Shown here: positions 1 to 6,314 of the stretch, piece by piece
Layout of the letters: every line of letters starts with the position of its first letter
How positions within the stretch are numbered: the first letter of the stretch is position 1
Assembly: GCA_947177715.1 (NCBI GenBank)
Contig: CAMWVM010000025.1
Coordinates: 1-12,088 of the forward strand
DNA from: an uncultured Ruminococcus sp.
Lineage (GTDB): Bacteria > Bacillota > Clostridia > Oscillospirales > Ruminococcaceae
Length of the DNA: 12,088 nucleotides
Reading direction: 5' to 3'
Program-made: the position numbers and the translations under genes
Notes under the pieces: generated by a model
The model's database searches: none
What the model was told of the DNA's origin: nothing
The model's input: the letters and a program-made list of their open reading frames with translations, nothing else

Positions 1-162
1 AAACGGGAAATTCCACCTCTGTAATCCTCGCTTTTCATCTTTATCTATGCAAATGCATCGTCCGCAAGTTCCGCAGATATACTGAGTATGATTTCTCAAA
101 CACTCATCGGGATTCAACAAAGGTGTAATTCTATTTTGATTACTGTAGCATTCTTCACACAT
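1..162 (-). CDS. Small cysteine-rich (zinc-ribbon-like) protein, 5' part only
   Basis: The first 54 codons of a gene that runs out of the window at position 1. It starts at ATG 162-160, 3 nt after the yqeG stop; its Shine-Dalgarno GGGAGG (169-174) lies inside the last codons of yqeG, so the two genes are probably translationally coupled. The visible protein has Cys at 2, 5, 21, 30, 33, 36 and 38, including CEEC near the start and a CGTCGRCIC cluster, which suggests a bound zinc. There is no signal peptide or membrane segment. I do not recognise the family, and the C-terminal part is not visible, so no function is assigned. The open frame, good ribosome-binding site and coupled position make it a real gene; metal binding is inferred only from cysteine spacing. 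Confidence 0.75.
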   Translation of the reverse strand, partial: MCEECYSNQNRITPLLNPDECLRNHTQYICGTCGRCICIDKDEKRGLQRWNFPF

Positions 163-165
163 ATG

Positions 166-645
166 CTACCTCCCTGGTAAAAACGGTTTCTCGCATGCTC
201 TCTTGAATCTAAACGGCAAACTGGTTTCGGGCTCAATAGGAAATACGAACAAAGAACGTATTCCTTTCAAATTTGAACCAAGAATATCAGTGAAAATCTG
301 ATCTCCAACCGCCGCAATGTTCTTTTTATGAATTCCCATTTCCTTTATTGCCTGTGTATACCCAAATGTCAACGGCTTTCTACCGTTTGGCACAAAATGA
401 AGTCCCAGCACCTTTGCAAACGGCTCGACTCTTTCAGCTGAGTTATTGGAAACAATCATCATCTTGATTCCGGCTTTCTTCATTTTATCAAGCCAATTAA
501 GACTCGACTGCGGAGGTATGGGATTATTATGAGTTGTCAGTGTGTTATCCAAATCCAATAACAAACCCTTAATATTATGACCATATAAAAAATCTTCTGT
601 TATTTCAGTAACATCATTGAAAATATAAGTAGGCTTAAATAACAT
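166..645 (-). CDS. yqeG: YqeG-family HAD phosphatase (HAD superfamily, subfamily IIIA)
   Basis: A cytosolic 159-residue HAD-superfamily hydrolase, the usual length for YqeG. Motif I is DLDNT at residues 31-35 (first Asp as nucleophile, second as acid/base), motif II is SNN at 66-68, the motif III lysine is in GRKP near residue 90, and motif IV is GDQIFTD at 114-120. There is no large cap domain, as expected for IIIA enzymes. The physiological substrate of YqeG is not well established, so the call is to family only. The start is ATG 645-643 with AGGAGA 5 nt upstream. In Bacillus yqeG heads the yqeH-aroE-yhbY-nadD-yqeK cluster; here it lies apart, behind rpsU. The rpsU terminator ends 15 nt before its start codon, so expression probably depends on read-through or a promoter hidden in rpsU. 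Confidence 0.93.
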   Translation of the reverse strand: MLFKPTYIFNDVTEITEDFLYGHNIKGLLLDLDNTLTTHNNPIPPQSSLNWLDKMKKAGIKMMIVSNNSAERVEPFAKVLGLHFVPNGRKPLTFGYTQAIKEMGIHKKNIAAVGDQIFTDILGSNLKGIRSLFVFPIEPETSLPFRFKRACEKPFLPGR

Positions 646-660
646 TTTATTCTCCTATAG

Positions 661-689
661 AAAACAAAAAGCGGACATGAAATGCCCGC
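661..689 (-). terminator. Intrinsic terminator after rpsU
   Basis: On the minus strand GCGGGCA (689-683) pairs with TGTCCGC (677-671) across a 5-nt loop. That gives seven pairs including one G-U, followed at once by TTTTTGTTTT (670-661). This is a textbook Rho-independent terminator for rpsU, whose stop codon is 13 nt upstream. It lies directly against the yqeG ribosome-binding site. Confidence 0.9.
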
Positions 690-702
690 CGTTCATCAAA
701 TA

Positions 703-876
703 TTAATATTTACGCTTACGAGCAGCTTCGGATTTCTTTTTACGTTTAACCGATGGCTTTTCGTAGTGTTCTCTTTTACGAACTTCTGCAATAACCCCAT
801 CTCTTGCGCAAGATCTCTTAAAGCGCTTAAGAGCAGTATCTAAAGTTTCGTTTTTTCCAACACGAATTTCTGCCAA
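703..876 (-). CDS. rpsU: 30S ribosomal protein S21 (bS21), TTG start
   Basis: A small, very basic 57-residue protein of the 30S subunit; S21 contacts the platform near the 16S 3' end and helps start-site recognition. The sequence reads (M)[11 protein letters not shown] at the N-terminus and ends in a Lys/Arg-rich tail ([15 protein letters not shown]), typical of bS21 in length and composition. The start is TTG at 876-874, because family members begin at this AEIRV position and a perfect-looking AGGGAGGG lies 7 nt upstream. An in-frame ATG 18 codons earlier (930) would add a non-homologous tail that translates the ribosome-binding site and has no site of its own. The gene has its own promoter, a long structured leader and a terminator, so it looks like an independently controlled unit with some read-through into yqeG. 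Confidence 0.95.
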   Translation of the reverse strand: MAEIRVGKNETLDTALKRFKRSCARDGVIAEVRKREHYEKPSVKRKKKSEAARKRKY

Positions 877-883
877 AATTATT

Positions 884-891
884 CCCTCCCT
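884..891 (-). promoter_or_regulatory. Ribosome-binding site that fixes the rpsU TTG start
   Basis: AGGGAGGG on the minus strand, separated by 7 nt from TTG 876-874. It is the only strong site near the S21 N-terminus and lies inside the longer ATG-started frame, which argues against the ATG at 930. Confidence 0.85.
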
Positions 892-924
892 TTGCCACCT
901 ATGACAGAGGTAATTAACTGACAA

Positions 925-1015
925 CACCATAACTCATGGTGAATAGTGAAGGAGTTTGCCAAATGCAAACCAAAACGCCGTCCATATATGAAAACGTCGA
1001 TTTTTCGGACACGGC
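925..1015 (-). promoter_or_regulatory. Structured 5' leader of rpsU (three hairpins)
   Basis: Between the promoter and TTG start the transcript would carry a leader of about 187 nt with three local inverted repeats. The first (1015-977) pairs GCCG/CGGC and TCC/GGA around a 2-nt bulge, with an inner GAAAA/TTTTC stem, and is followed by GTTTTGGTTT, so it has an attenuator-like look. The second (970-954) is GTTTGC/GCAAAC with a 5-nt loop. The third (941-925) is CACCAT/ATGGTG with a 5-nt loop and lies 34 nt before the ribosome-binding site. The stems are seen directly; regulation, for example by S21 itself or by attenuation, is inference. I do not recognise it as a named leader RNA. Confidence 0.45.
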
Positions 1016-1069
1016 CTTCTCTGTCTTTTAAGTCACAGCATTTAAAATGTCAATATAACTACAAGATAT

Positions 1070-1098
1070 ATTATACTATATTTTCACAGCAAAGTCAA
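1070..1098 (-). promoter_or_regulatory. Sigma-A-type promoter of rpsU
   Basis: On the minus strand the -35 box TTGACT (1098-1093) is followed by a 17-nt spacer and a consensus -10 box TATAAT (1075-1070). Transcription would begin near 1063. It lies in the leuS-rpsU gap and is the best housekeeping promoter match in the window. Confidence 0.85.
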
Positions 1099-1144
1099 TA
1101 GCTTTTTATAAAAAATCACAAATTTTTATCATATGTTCTAAAGT

Positions 1145-3580
1145 TTATTTAGCAACAATATTGACAAGTCTGCCTTTAACATATATTTCTTTAACAATAT
1201 TTTTACCTGCGATAGCTTCCTTAACTTTGTCGTCAGCCTTTGCTGTCGCAATAACATCAGCCTGTTCAATATCAGAAGGAACATTAAGTTTGCACTTGAT
1301 TTTTCCATTGACCTGAACTGCGATTTCAATTGTATTATCAATAGTCTTGCTCTCATCATATTCGGGCCATTTTTCAAATGCAATAGTATCTTTATGACCG
1401 AGCAAATTCCAGATTTCCTCGCCGATATGAGGACAAATACACGAAAGCATCTTTATAAGCCCTTCAGCATATTCTTTCGGACACTTTCCTTCCTTATATA
1501 CTGCGTTTACAAAAATCATCATCTGCGAAATGGCAGTATTGAATGCAAGCTTCTCAAAATCCTCTGTAACCTTTTTAACAGTCTTGTGATATACTTTTTC
1601 AAGCTCAGCAGAGGTAATATCAATTATGTTTTTCGGTTCTGTGAAGAATGCCCATACACGGTTAAGAAATCTTTTTGCTCCCTCTACACCTTTGTCGTTC
1701 CAAGGTTTTGAAACCTCGAGAGGACCCATGAACATTTCATAAAGACGAAGTGTATCTGCACCATAATCACGGACTATATCACTTGGGTTTACAACAAACT
1801 CAGGGAAACGCTTACCCATTTTAATCCCGTTTGAACCAAGAATCATACCCTGATGAACAAGCTTCTTGAAAGGTTCTTTAGTAGGAACAAGTCCCTTATT
1901 ATAGAGATATCTGTTCCAGATTCTTGAATACATAAGGTGACCTACTGCATGTTCAGGACCTCCGATATAGAGGTCAACAGGCATCCAATGCTTGAGAAGT
2001 TCCTGATTCGCAAACTCCTTGTCATTATTCGGATCAATATAACGCAGATAGTACCAGCTTGAACCGGCAGAACCGGGCATTGTAGAAGTTTCTCTTATAC
2101 CCTTGATGCCGTTTTTGTCATACTGTTTCCACTCAGTTGCATTTTCAAGCGGTGCCTTTCCGTTTTCCCCCTTATAATTCTCAAGTTCTGGAAGAACAAC
2201 AGGGAGTTCATTATCATCAAGTACATATATTTTATCATCTTCGCCATGGACAACAGGAACCGGCTCACCCCAGTAACGCTGTCTTGCGAAAATCCACTCT
2301 CTGAAATGGTAGTTAACTGTTCTCTTTGCCACACCCATTTCTTCAAGTTTTAAAGTAATAGCTTCCTTAGCTTCCTCTACGGTCAGACCGGTAAATTCCT
2401 CAGAATTTATAAGCTTATAGCCCTTACCGAGATAATCACCTTTTTCAAACGCCTTTTCTGAAACATCAACATGACCCAGCTTTTCGTCACCGTCAATAAC
2501 CTGAATCATATCAATATTGTGTGCAACAGCATACTCAAAGTCACGCTGATCGTGAGATGGGACAGCCATTACCGCACCCGTACCATAGCTTGCGAGAACA
2601 AAGTCGCCGATGAACATTCTTACTTCCTTATTATTTACAGGATTAATACAGGTAACTCCCTTAAGTTCACAACCTGACTTAGTCTTGTTAAGCTCCGTTC
2701 TGTCCATATCATTCTTTTTGAGAGTTTCATTTATATAAGCTTGTACCTCGTCTTTGTTTTCAATTCTGGGCATAAGCTGTTTTACAATTTCCCCATCAGG
2801 CGCAAGAACCATAAAGGTGATACCATAAATAGTTTCAATACAGGTTGTAAAGATGGAAAACTCTCCGCCGCCTTTAATTTCAAACTTCACCTCAACACCG
2901 GTGGACTTACCTATCCAGTTTTTCTGCATAAGCTTTGTGGATTCAGGCCAATCGACCTCGTCCAGTCCTTCAAGAAGTTCTTCTGCAAAAGCCGGCTGAT
3001 TGATTACCCACTGTTTCATATTCTTTCTTACAACCGGATATCCGCCACGCTCCGATTTACCATCAACAACCTCGTCGTTTGAAAGCACTGTACCCAGTTC
3101 CTCACACCAGTTTACAGGCATATCTATATACTGTGCAAAACCGTCAAGATAAAGCTGTTTGAAAATCCACTGTGTCCACTTATAAAATTTAGGATCACTT
3201 GTTGCCAGCATTTTACTCCAGTCATAATCAAAACCAAGCTCTTTAAGCTGTTTTGAGAAAGTTTTAATATTTTCCTGTGTAAATCCGTTAGGGTGATTAC
3301 CTGTTGTTACAGCATACTGCTCCGCAGGCAGACCGAAAGAATCATAACCCATAGGATGAAGCACGTTAAAGCCCTGCATTCTCTTCATTCTTGAAATGAT
3401 ATCGGTAGCCGTATAGCCCTCAGGATGACCTGCGTGCAAACCTACTCCCGACGGATAAGGAAACATATCCAAGGCATAAAATTTAGGCTTGGAGAAATCC
3501 CATATATCAGTCTTAAAGGTTTCATGTTCTTCCCAATAATTCTGCCATTTCTTTTCTATGGCTGAAAAATCATAATTCAT
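1145..3580 (-). CDS. leuS: Leucine--tRNA ligase (LeuRS)
   Basis: A class Ia aminoacyl-tRNA synthetase that activates leucine with ATP and charges tRNA-Leu in the cytosol. The 811 residues are full length for a bacterial LeuRS. The HIGH signature appears as HAGH at 49-52. The NWCEELGTVLSNDE region (157-170) lacks the zinc cysteines of the E. coli enzyme, like the Bacillus form. The CP1 editing domain spans roughly 222-420, with GTGAVMAVPSHDQRD (333-347) keeping the editing Asp at 344; its threonine-rich motif reads TTCIET (245-250) instead of the common TTRPDT. WIFARQRYWGEP is at 429-440, and the KMSKS loop reads KMGKR at 587-591. Start ATG 3580-3578 has AAAGGA upstream. It follows rsfS by 49 nt, with no T-box leader between them. 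Confidence 0.97.
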   Translation of the reverse strand: MNYDFSAIEKKWQNYWEEHETFKTDIWDFSKPKFYALDMFPYPSGVGLHAGHPEGYTATDIISRMKRMQGFNVLHPMGYDSFGLPAEQYAVTTGNHPNGFTQENIKTFSKQLKELGFDYDWSKMLATSDPKFYKWTQWIFKQLYLDGFAQYIDMPVNWCEELGTVLSNDEVVDGKSERGGYPVVRKNMKQWVINQPAFAEELLEGLDEVDWPESTKLMQKNWIGKSTGVEVKFEIKGGGEFSIFTTCIETIYGITFMVLAPDGEIVKQLMPRIENKDEVQAYINETLKKNDMDRTELNKTKSGCELKGVTCINPVNNKEVRMFIGDFVLASYGTGAVMAVPSHDQRDFEYAVAHNIDMIQVIDGDEKLGHVDVSEKAFEKGDYLGKGYKLINSEEFTGLTVEEAKEAITLKLEEMGVAKRTVNYHFREWIFARQRYWGEPVPVVHGEDDKIYVLDDNELPVVLPELENYKGENGKAPLENATEWKQYDKNGIKGIRETSTMPGSAGSSWYYLRYIDPNNDKEFANQELLKHWMPVDLYIGGPEHAVGHLMYSRIWNRYLYNKGLVPTKEPFKKLVHQGMILGSNGIKMGKRFPEFVVNPSDIVRDYGADTLRLYEMFMGPLEVSKPWNDKGVEGAKRFLNRVWAFFTEPKNIIDITSAELEKVYHKTVKKVTEDFEKLAFNTAISQMMIFVNAVYKEGKCPKEYAEGLIKMLSCICPHIGEEIWNLLGHKDTIAFEKWPEYDESKTIDNTIEIAVQVNGKIKCKLNVPSDIEQADVIATAKADDKVKEAIAGKNIVKEIYVKGRLVNIVAK

Positions 3581-3629
3581 TTTTATATCAGTCCTTTATA
3601 TAAATTAAATGTCAATTTAAAACTCTGAT

Positions 3630-3995
3630 TTAATCAGCAAGATATTTCTCTATATCGCACTGCTCTCCGTCAGACCAAAGTCTTTCAAGATTATAATAGC
3701 TTCTTGTATCTTTATAGAAAACGTGAACCACAATATCTCCATAGTCAATTATGATCCAGGTCGAACCGGGATCTCCCTCTACTCTAATCGGTTCTATGCC
3801 AATTTGCTTTAATTTAAATTCAACTTCGTCAGCAATAGCTTTGGTCTGAGTGTTTGACATTCCGTTTGCAATAACAAAATAATCCGCAACAATAGTCAAA
3901 TCCTTTATTCCAATAAGCTGAATGTCTTCTGCCAGCTTTGAATCCATTGCTTTAATTATAGATTTAAGTTTTTCATTTTGTGATATGCTGCTCAT
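3630..3995 (-). CDS. rsfS: Ribosome silencing factor RsfS (Iojap/YbeB family)
   Basis: A 121-residue protein that binds uL14 on the 50S subunit and blocks subunit joining, which lowers translation under nutrient limitation. Family hallmarks are ADYFVIANGMSNTQTKAIAD in the first half, EGDPGSTWIIIDYGDIVVHVF in the middle and YYNLERLW near the end. The start is ATG 3995-3993, with AGGAGG 6 nt upstream. A longer frame from GTG 4010 exists, but it would translate the ribosome-binding site itself. That site overlaps the yqeK stop codon, so the genes are coupled. The nadD-yqeK-rsfS order is classic for Firmicutes. Confidence 0.95.
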   Translation of the reverse strand: MSSISQNEKLKSIIKAMDSKLAEDIQLIGIKDLTIVADYFVIANGMSNTQTKAIADEVEFKLKQIGIEPIRVEGDPGSTWIIIDYGDIVVHVFYKDTRSYYNLERLWSDGEQCDIEKYLAD

Positions 3996-4001
3996 ATGTT
4001 T

Positions 4002-4007
4002 CCTCCT
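4002..4007 (-). promoter_or_regulatory. Ribosome-binding site that fixes the rsfS start
   Basis: AGGAGG on the minus strand, 6 nt before ATG 3995-3993 and touching the yqeK TGA (4009-4007). It places the rsfS start 15 nt inside the longest open frame. Confidence 0.85.
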
Positions 4008-4591
4008 CACTTTTTAGAATTTAATAAAACAAAATCGTTATATGCTTCAAATGTTGAAGATGGTATTGTATTTTCTTTTTTTACTGAATCTGAAATTGAA
4101 AATTTCAGAGCCTCAAGCATTCCCTTTTCAAGACTTTGCTCGCAGTATTTTCTCATCTTTTTAACATCTTTATATTCTCTGTCGTCAGAAATCAAATCCG
4201 CAAGATATATTATCTGTGCCAGCTTCGGCATATCCTTGCATGCAACAGTGTGATATCTCACTGCATTTATTACATCAGTATCGTGTATATCAAACAGCGA
4301 CTGTATTAACTCTGCCCCGGCAATAGCATGAAAAAGAGGCGTAGACTTTTTCTCCACTTCGCTTACATTCAACTGTGATTTCATTACTAAATCAAGCTGT
4401 TCATCAATCGCCAGTTCCTTAGCCGTATCGTGTACAAGTCCTGCTACATACGCTTTATCTTTATCCGTTTCATATCGTTCCGCCAACTTAACGGCAGCGT
4501 TTGCCACATTAACAGAATGGTTATACCTTTTCTTTGATAGATTATCTTTTAAATAAGCCTTATAGCTTCCTATAACTTTTTTGTCTGACAC
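4007..4591 (-). CDS. yqeK: YqeK-type HD-domain diadenosine tetraphosphatase (symmetrical)
   Basis: A 194-residue HD-domain metal-dependent hydrolase. Members of the YqeK family split Ap4A symmetrically to two ADP. Metal ligands fit the HD pattern: His25 (HSVNVA), His54-Asp55 (GLVHDTAKEL), His88 (PLFHAI), His114 (VRYHTV) and Asp132 (YLADLI). The start is GTG 4591-4589, immediately after the nadD TAA, giving the junction TAAGTG, with GAGGG about 8 nt upstream inside the last nadD codons; re-initiation by the same ribosome is likely. Removal of Ap4A, a side product of aminoacyl-tRNA synthetases, fits an operon that ends in leuS, but that link is inference. Confidence 0.94.
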   Translation of the reverse strand: MSDKKVIGSYKAYLKDNLSKKRYNHSVNVANAAVKLAERYETDKDKAYVAGLVHDTAKELAIDEQLDLVMKSQLNVSEVEKKSTPLFHAIAGAELIQSLFDIHDTDVINAVRYHTVACKDMPKLAQIIYLADLISDDREYKDVKKMRKYCEQSLEKGMLEALKFSISDSVKKENTIPSSTFEAYNDFVLLNSKK

Positions 4592-5203
4592 TTATGATCC
4601 CTCGTGATACAATTTTTTTGCTTCTATATATTGTACAACATTTTCATTCAAATAGCAAGAGCAATCCAATCCTTTTTTCAGATTGTCCCTTATCTGAGTA
4701 GAAGACGCTTCAAAAGGCTCTGTTTCAAGAATTATGACTTCACCGTTCTTTTTAGTCAGTTTCTCCGCATAATCTGCCAGCTTTTCAACTGTAGCCTTAT
4801 TCTCTCTGGAAATGCATATCAATGATGCCAGTTCTAAGATTTCTTCATAGCAAAACCACTCATGAAAAGACAGAAGCATATCGCTTCCCATTATAAAAAA
4901 CAGCTTGTCGTTAGGATAAATATTATGAAAATGCCTCAAAGTCAGCACTGAATAGCTTTTCCCATGTTGTTTAAGCTCCCAATCAGAAAACAGCACATTT
5001 TCAATACCGCCAAAAGCTATTCGGCACATATTATATCTATCCTCGCCGGACACAAGATCATCCGCCTTCTTATGCGGCGGAATCCTGTCAGGAAGTACAA
5101 TTACCTTATCAAACTCAACCGCTTCCATAACACTTTTAAGAAGTTTAGTATGTCCCTTGTGAACCGGATTAAATGTTCCTCCGAAAATACCTATATTGCC
5201 CAT
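4592..5203 (-). CDS. nadD: Nicotinate-nucleotide adenylyltransferase NadD
   Basis: Transfers AMP from ATP to nicotinate mononucleotide to give deamido-NAD, the shared late step of de novo and salvage NAD synthesis. The 203-residue protein has the nucleotidyltransferase signature GGTFNPVHKGH at 8-18 (the HxGH motif), PPHK at 42-45, MGSDMLLSFHEW at 105-116 and the closing SSTQIR motif at 167-172. Start ATG 5203-5201 shares one base with the yhbY stop (TAATG), so it is probably translated by coupling; there is no strong Shine-Dalgarno of its own. Confidence 0.96.
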   Translation of the reverse strand: MGNIGIFGGTFNPVHKGHTKLLKSVMEAVEFDKVIVLPDRIPPHKKADDLVSGEDRYNMCRIAFGGIENVLFSDWELKQHGKSYSVLTLRHFHNIYPNDKLFFIMGSDMLLSFHEWFCYEEILELASLICISRENKATVEKLADYAEKLTKKNGEVIILETEPFEASSTQIRDNLKKGLDCSCYLNENVVQYIEAKKLYHEGS

Positions 5204-5499
5204 TACTTATTTTTCAGCCTGATAACAGGCTCTTTTTCATTGCGTTTATACAATATTGCCTTTGAACCGATAACCTGAACAACATCCGCATTGATTTTTT
5301 CAGCTATCTCTGCGGCAGCCTCTTTGGCGGTATAAAGCGAATTATCCAGAACTTTTATTTTCACAAGCTCGTGTACTCTCAAATAATCATCTATCTGAGC
5401 AACCTGAGCATCATTAATGCCACCCTTTCCTACCTGAAAAACAGGCTCAAGAGAATTTGCAAGTCCTTTAAGTTCTGCTCTCTGTTTTGGTGTAATCAT
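5203..5499 (-). CDS. yhbY: YhbY-family RNA-binding protein (CRM domain)
   Basis: A 98-residue single CRM (CRS1-YhbY) domain protein; the family associates with pre-50S particles and probably helps ribosome assembly. The start ITPKQRAELKGLANSL and the GKGG loop (24-27) inside VFQVGKGGINDAQV are diagnostic, followed by HELVKIKVL and VVQVIGSKAILYKR. Start ATG 5499-5497 has AAAGGA about 8 nt upstream. It opens the coupled yhbY-nadD-yqeK-rsfS-leuS run. No convincing promoter is visible in the 179-nt gap before it. Confidence 0.95.
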   Translation of the reverse strand: MITPKQRAELKGLANSLEPVFQVGKGGINDAQVAQIDDYLRVHELVKIKVLDNSLYTAKEAAAEIAEKINADVVQVIGSKAILYKRNEKEPVIRLKNK

Positions 5500-5558
5500 A
5501 TTTTTTATCCTTTCTGTATTTACGATCGATAAGTATAATTTAATATCAAAGAATAAGA

Positions 5559-5573
5559 GAACAACATTTGTTC
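5559..5573. repeat. Perfect 15-bp palindrome upstream of yhbY
   Basis: GAACAA, a 3-bp centre, then TTGTTC. It lies about 60 bp before the yhbY start and could be a dimeric repressor site. The half-sites resemble a LexA box, but the spacing is wrong (GAAC-N7-GTTC). No function is claimed. Confidence 0.35.
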
Positions 5574-5576
5574 AGA

Positions 5577-5611
5577 TTTAGGGTCAGCCCTTTAAAAAGG
5601 GTTGACCTAAA
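5577..5611. repeat. Long imperfect inverted repeat in the rdgB-yhbY gap
   Basis: Arms 5577-5593 and 5596-5611 pair over 15 bp, with one bulged base and one mismatch, leaving a 2-nt loop that would open in RNA. It is the dominant structure of the 179-bp gap 5500-5678. Neither strand has a proper T-tract next to the stem, so it is not a standard terminator, though the minus-strand sequence beyond it is moderately T-rich. It could be an mRNA-stabilising or weak termination hairpin. Nothing else in the gap is clear except a poor TATACT -10-like site near 5531-5536 without a -35 box. Confidence 0.5.
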
Positions 5612-5678
5612 CTTTAACATTTAGCAACTATAGATTATCAACGTTGTTAGTTTTGTCACATTATTCACAATTATATAT

Positions 5679-6272
5679 TTATTTCAACTTCTCAATCAGT
5701 TTTCTTATAGCGTCTGCACGATGAGATACTTTGTTTTTCTCTTCAGCAGAAACCTGTGCAAAGCTTTTATCACCATACATAAATATAGGGTCATATCCAA
5801 AGCCGTTTTCACCCAAAGGTTTTGTGCCGATTATACCCTCGCACTTTCCCTCTACAGCGACTTTTTCACCGTCAGCTTTTATAAAGCATATAGAGCAAAT
5901 AAATCTTGCTGTTCTATTCCTTTCCTCTGCATCGCCTAACTTTTGAAGTATCAAGGCGCTGCGCTGAACATCAGTTTCTAAGCCGCCATACCTTGCAGAA
6001 TAAACTCCAGGCTCACCGTTAAGCAAATCTACCATAAGCCCGCTATCGTCTGCAAGAACACAGCAGTTATCAGTAATATCGAATATCGCTTTCGCTTTCA
6101 GATAAGCATTTTCCGAAAAGGTACTGCCCGTTTCCTCAACCTCTATTTTTATTCCTGCCTCGCCCTGTGATACAACCTCATATCCTAAAGGCGATAAGAT
6201 TTCCTTAAACTCTTTTATCTTGCCTTTATTGTTGCTTGCAATTATAACTTTCATATTTATGTCCATGCTCAT
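5679..6272 (-). CDS. rdgB: RdgB/HAM1-family XTP/dITP diphosphatase
   Basis: Hydrolyses non-canonical purine nucleotides (XTP, dITP, ITP) to monophosphates, keeping them out of DNA and RNA. The 197 residues carry SNNKGK at 13-18, EETGSTFSENA at 46-56, the catalytic ADDSGL at 74-79, GEPGVYSARY around 86-95, GENGFGYDPIF at 154-164 and SHRADA at 183-188. Three in-frame ATGs cluster at the start (6272, 6266, 6254). Family members normally begin at the third (MKVIIASN). The first has a GAGAGG site 12 nt upstream and is used here, with moderate certainty. The start region closely matches that of ftsY. It stands alone between two structured gaps, so it may have its own control. Confidence 0.95.
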   Translation of the reverse strand: MSMDINMKVIIASNNKGKIKEFKEILSPLGYEVVSQGEAGIKIEVEETGSTFSENAYLKAKAIFDITDNCCVLADDSGLMVDLLNGEPGVYSARYGGLETDVQRSALILQKLGDAEERNRTARFICSICFIKADGEKVAVEGKCEGIIGTKPLGENGFGYDPIFMYGDKSFAQVSAEEKNKVSHRADAIRKLIEKLK

Positions 6273-6290
6273 AAAAAAGCATATCCTCTC
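6252..6290 (-). repeat. SD-hairpin-start module in front of rdgB (copy 2)
   Basis: On the minus strand: GAGAGG (6290-6285), a small hairpin ATGCT (6282-6278) / AGCAT (6269-6265) with an 8-nt loop, then AGCATGGACATAAATATG ending at the third ATG. The same order, and 16 of 18 bases of the last element, occur before ftsY at 7408-7448. Folding the hairpin would bring the Shine-Dalgarno to a normal distance from the family-typical start. Confidence 0.4.
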
Positions 6291-6314
6291 TTTCTGTATT
6301 TCGGCTTATTAGAA

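Noticed and set aside
877..930. ATG at 930 as the rpsU start
   Set aside because: It adds 18 residues not found in S21, has no ribosome-binding site and reads through the strong site used by TTG 876.
1108..1129. Terminator after leuS
   Set aside because: The ATAAAAA/TTTTTAT stem is entirely A-T and is followed by AAAAAGC, not a T-tract, so it would be very weak.
3996..4010. GTG at 4010 as the rsfS start
   Set aside because: The AGGAGG that should direct initiation lies downstream of this GTG; ATG 3995 has the right spacing.
5559..5573. LexA/DinR (SOS) box
   Set aside because: GAAC and GTTC half-sites are present but separated by 7 nt; the Gram-positive consensus needs 4.
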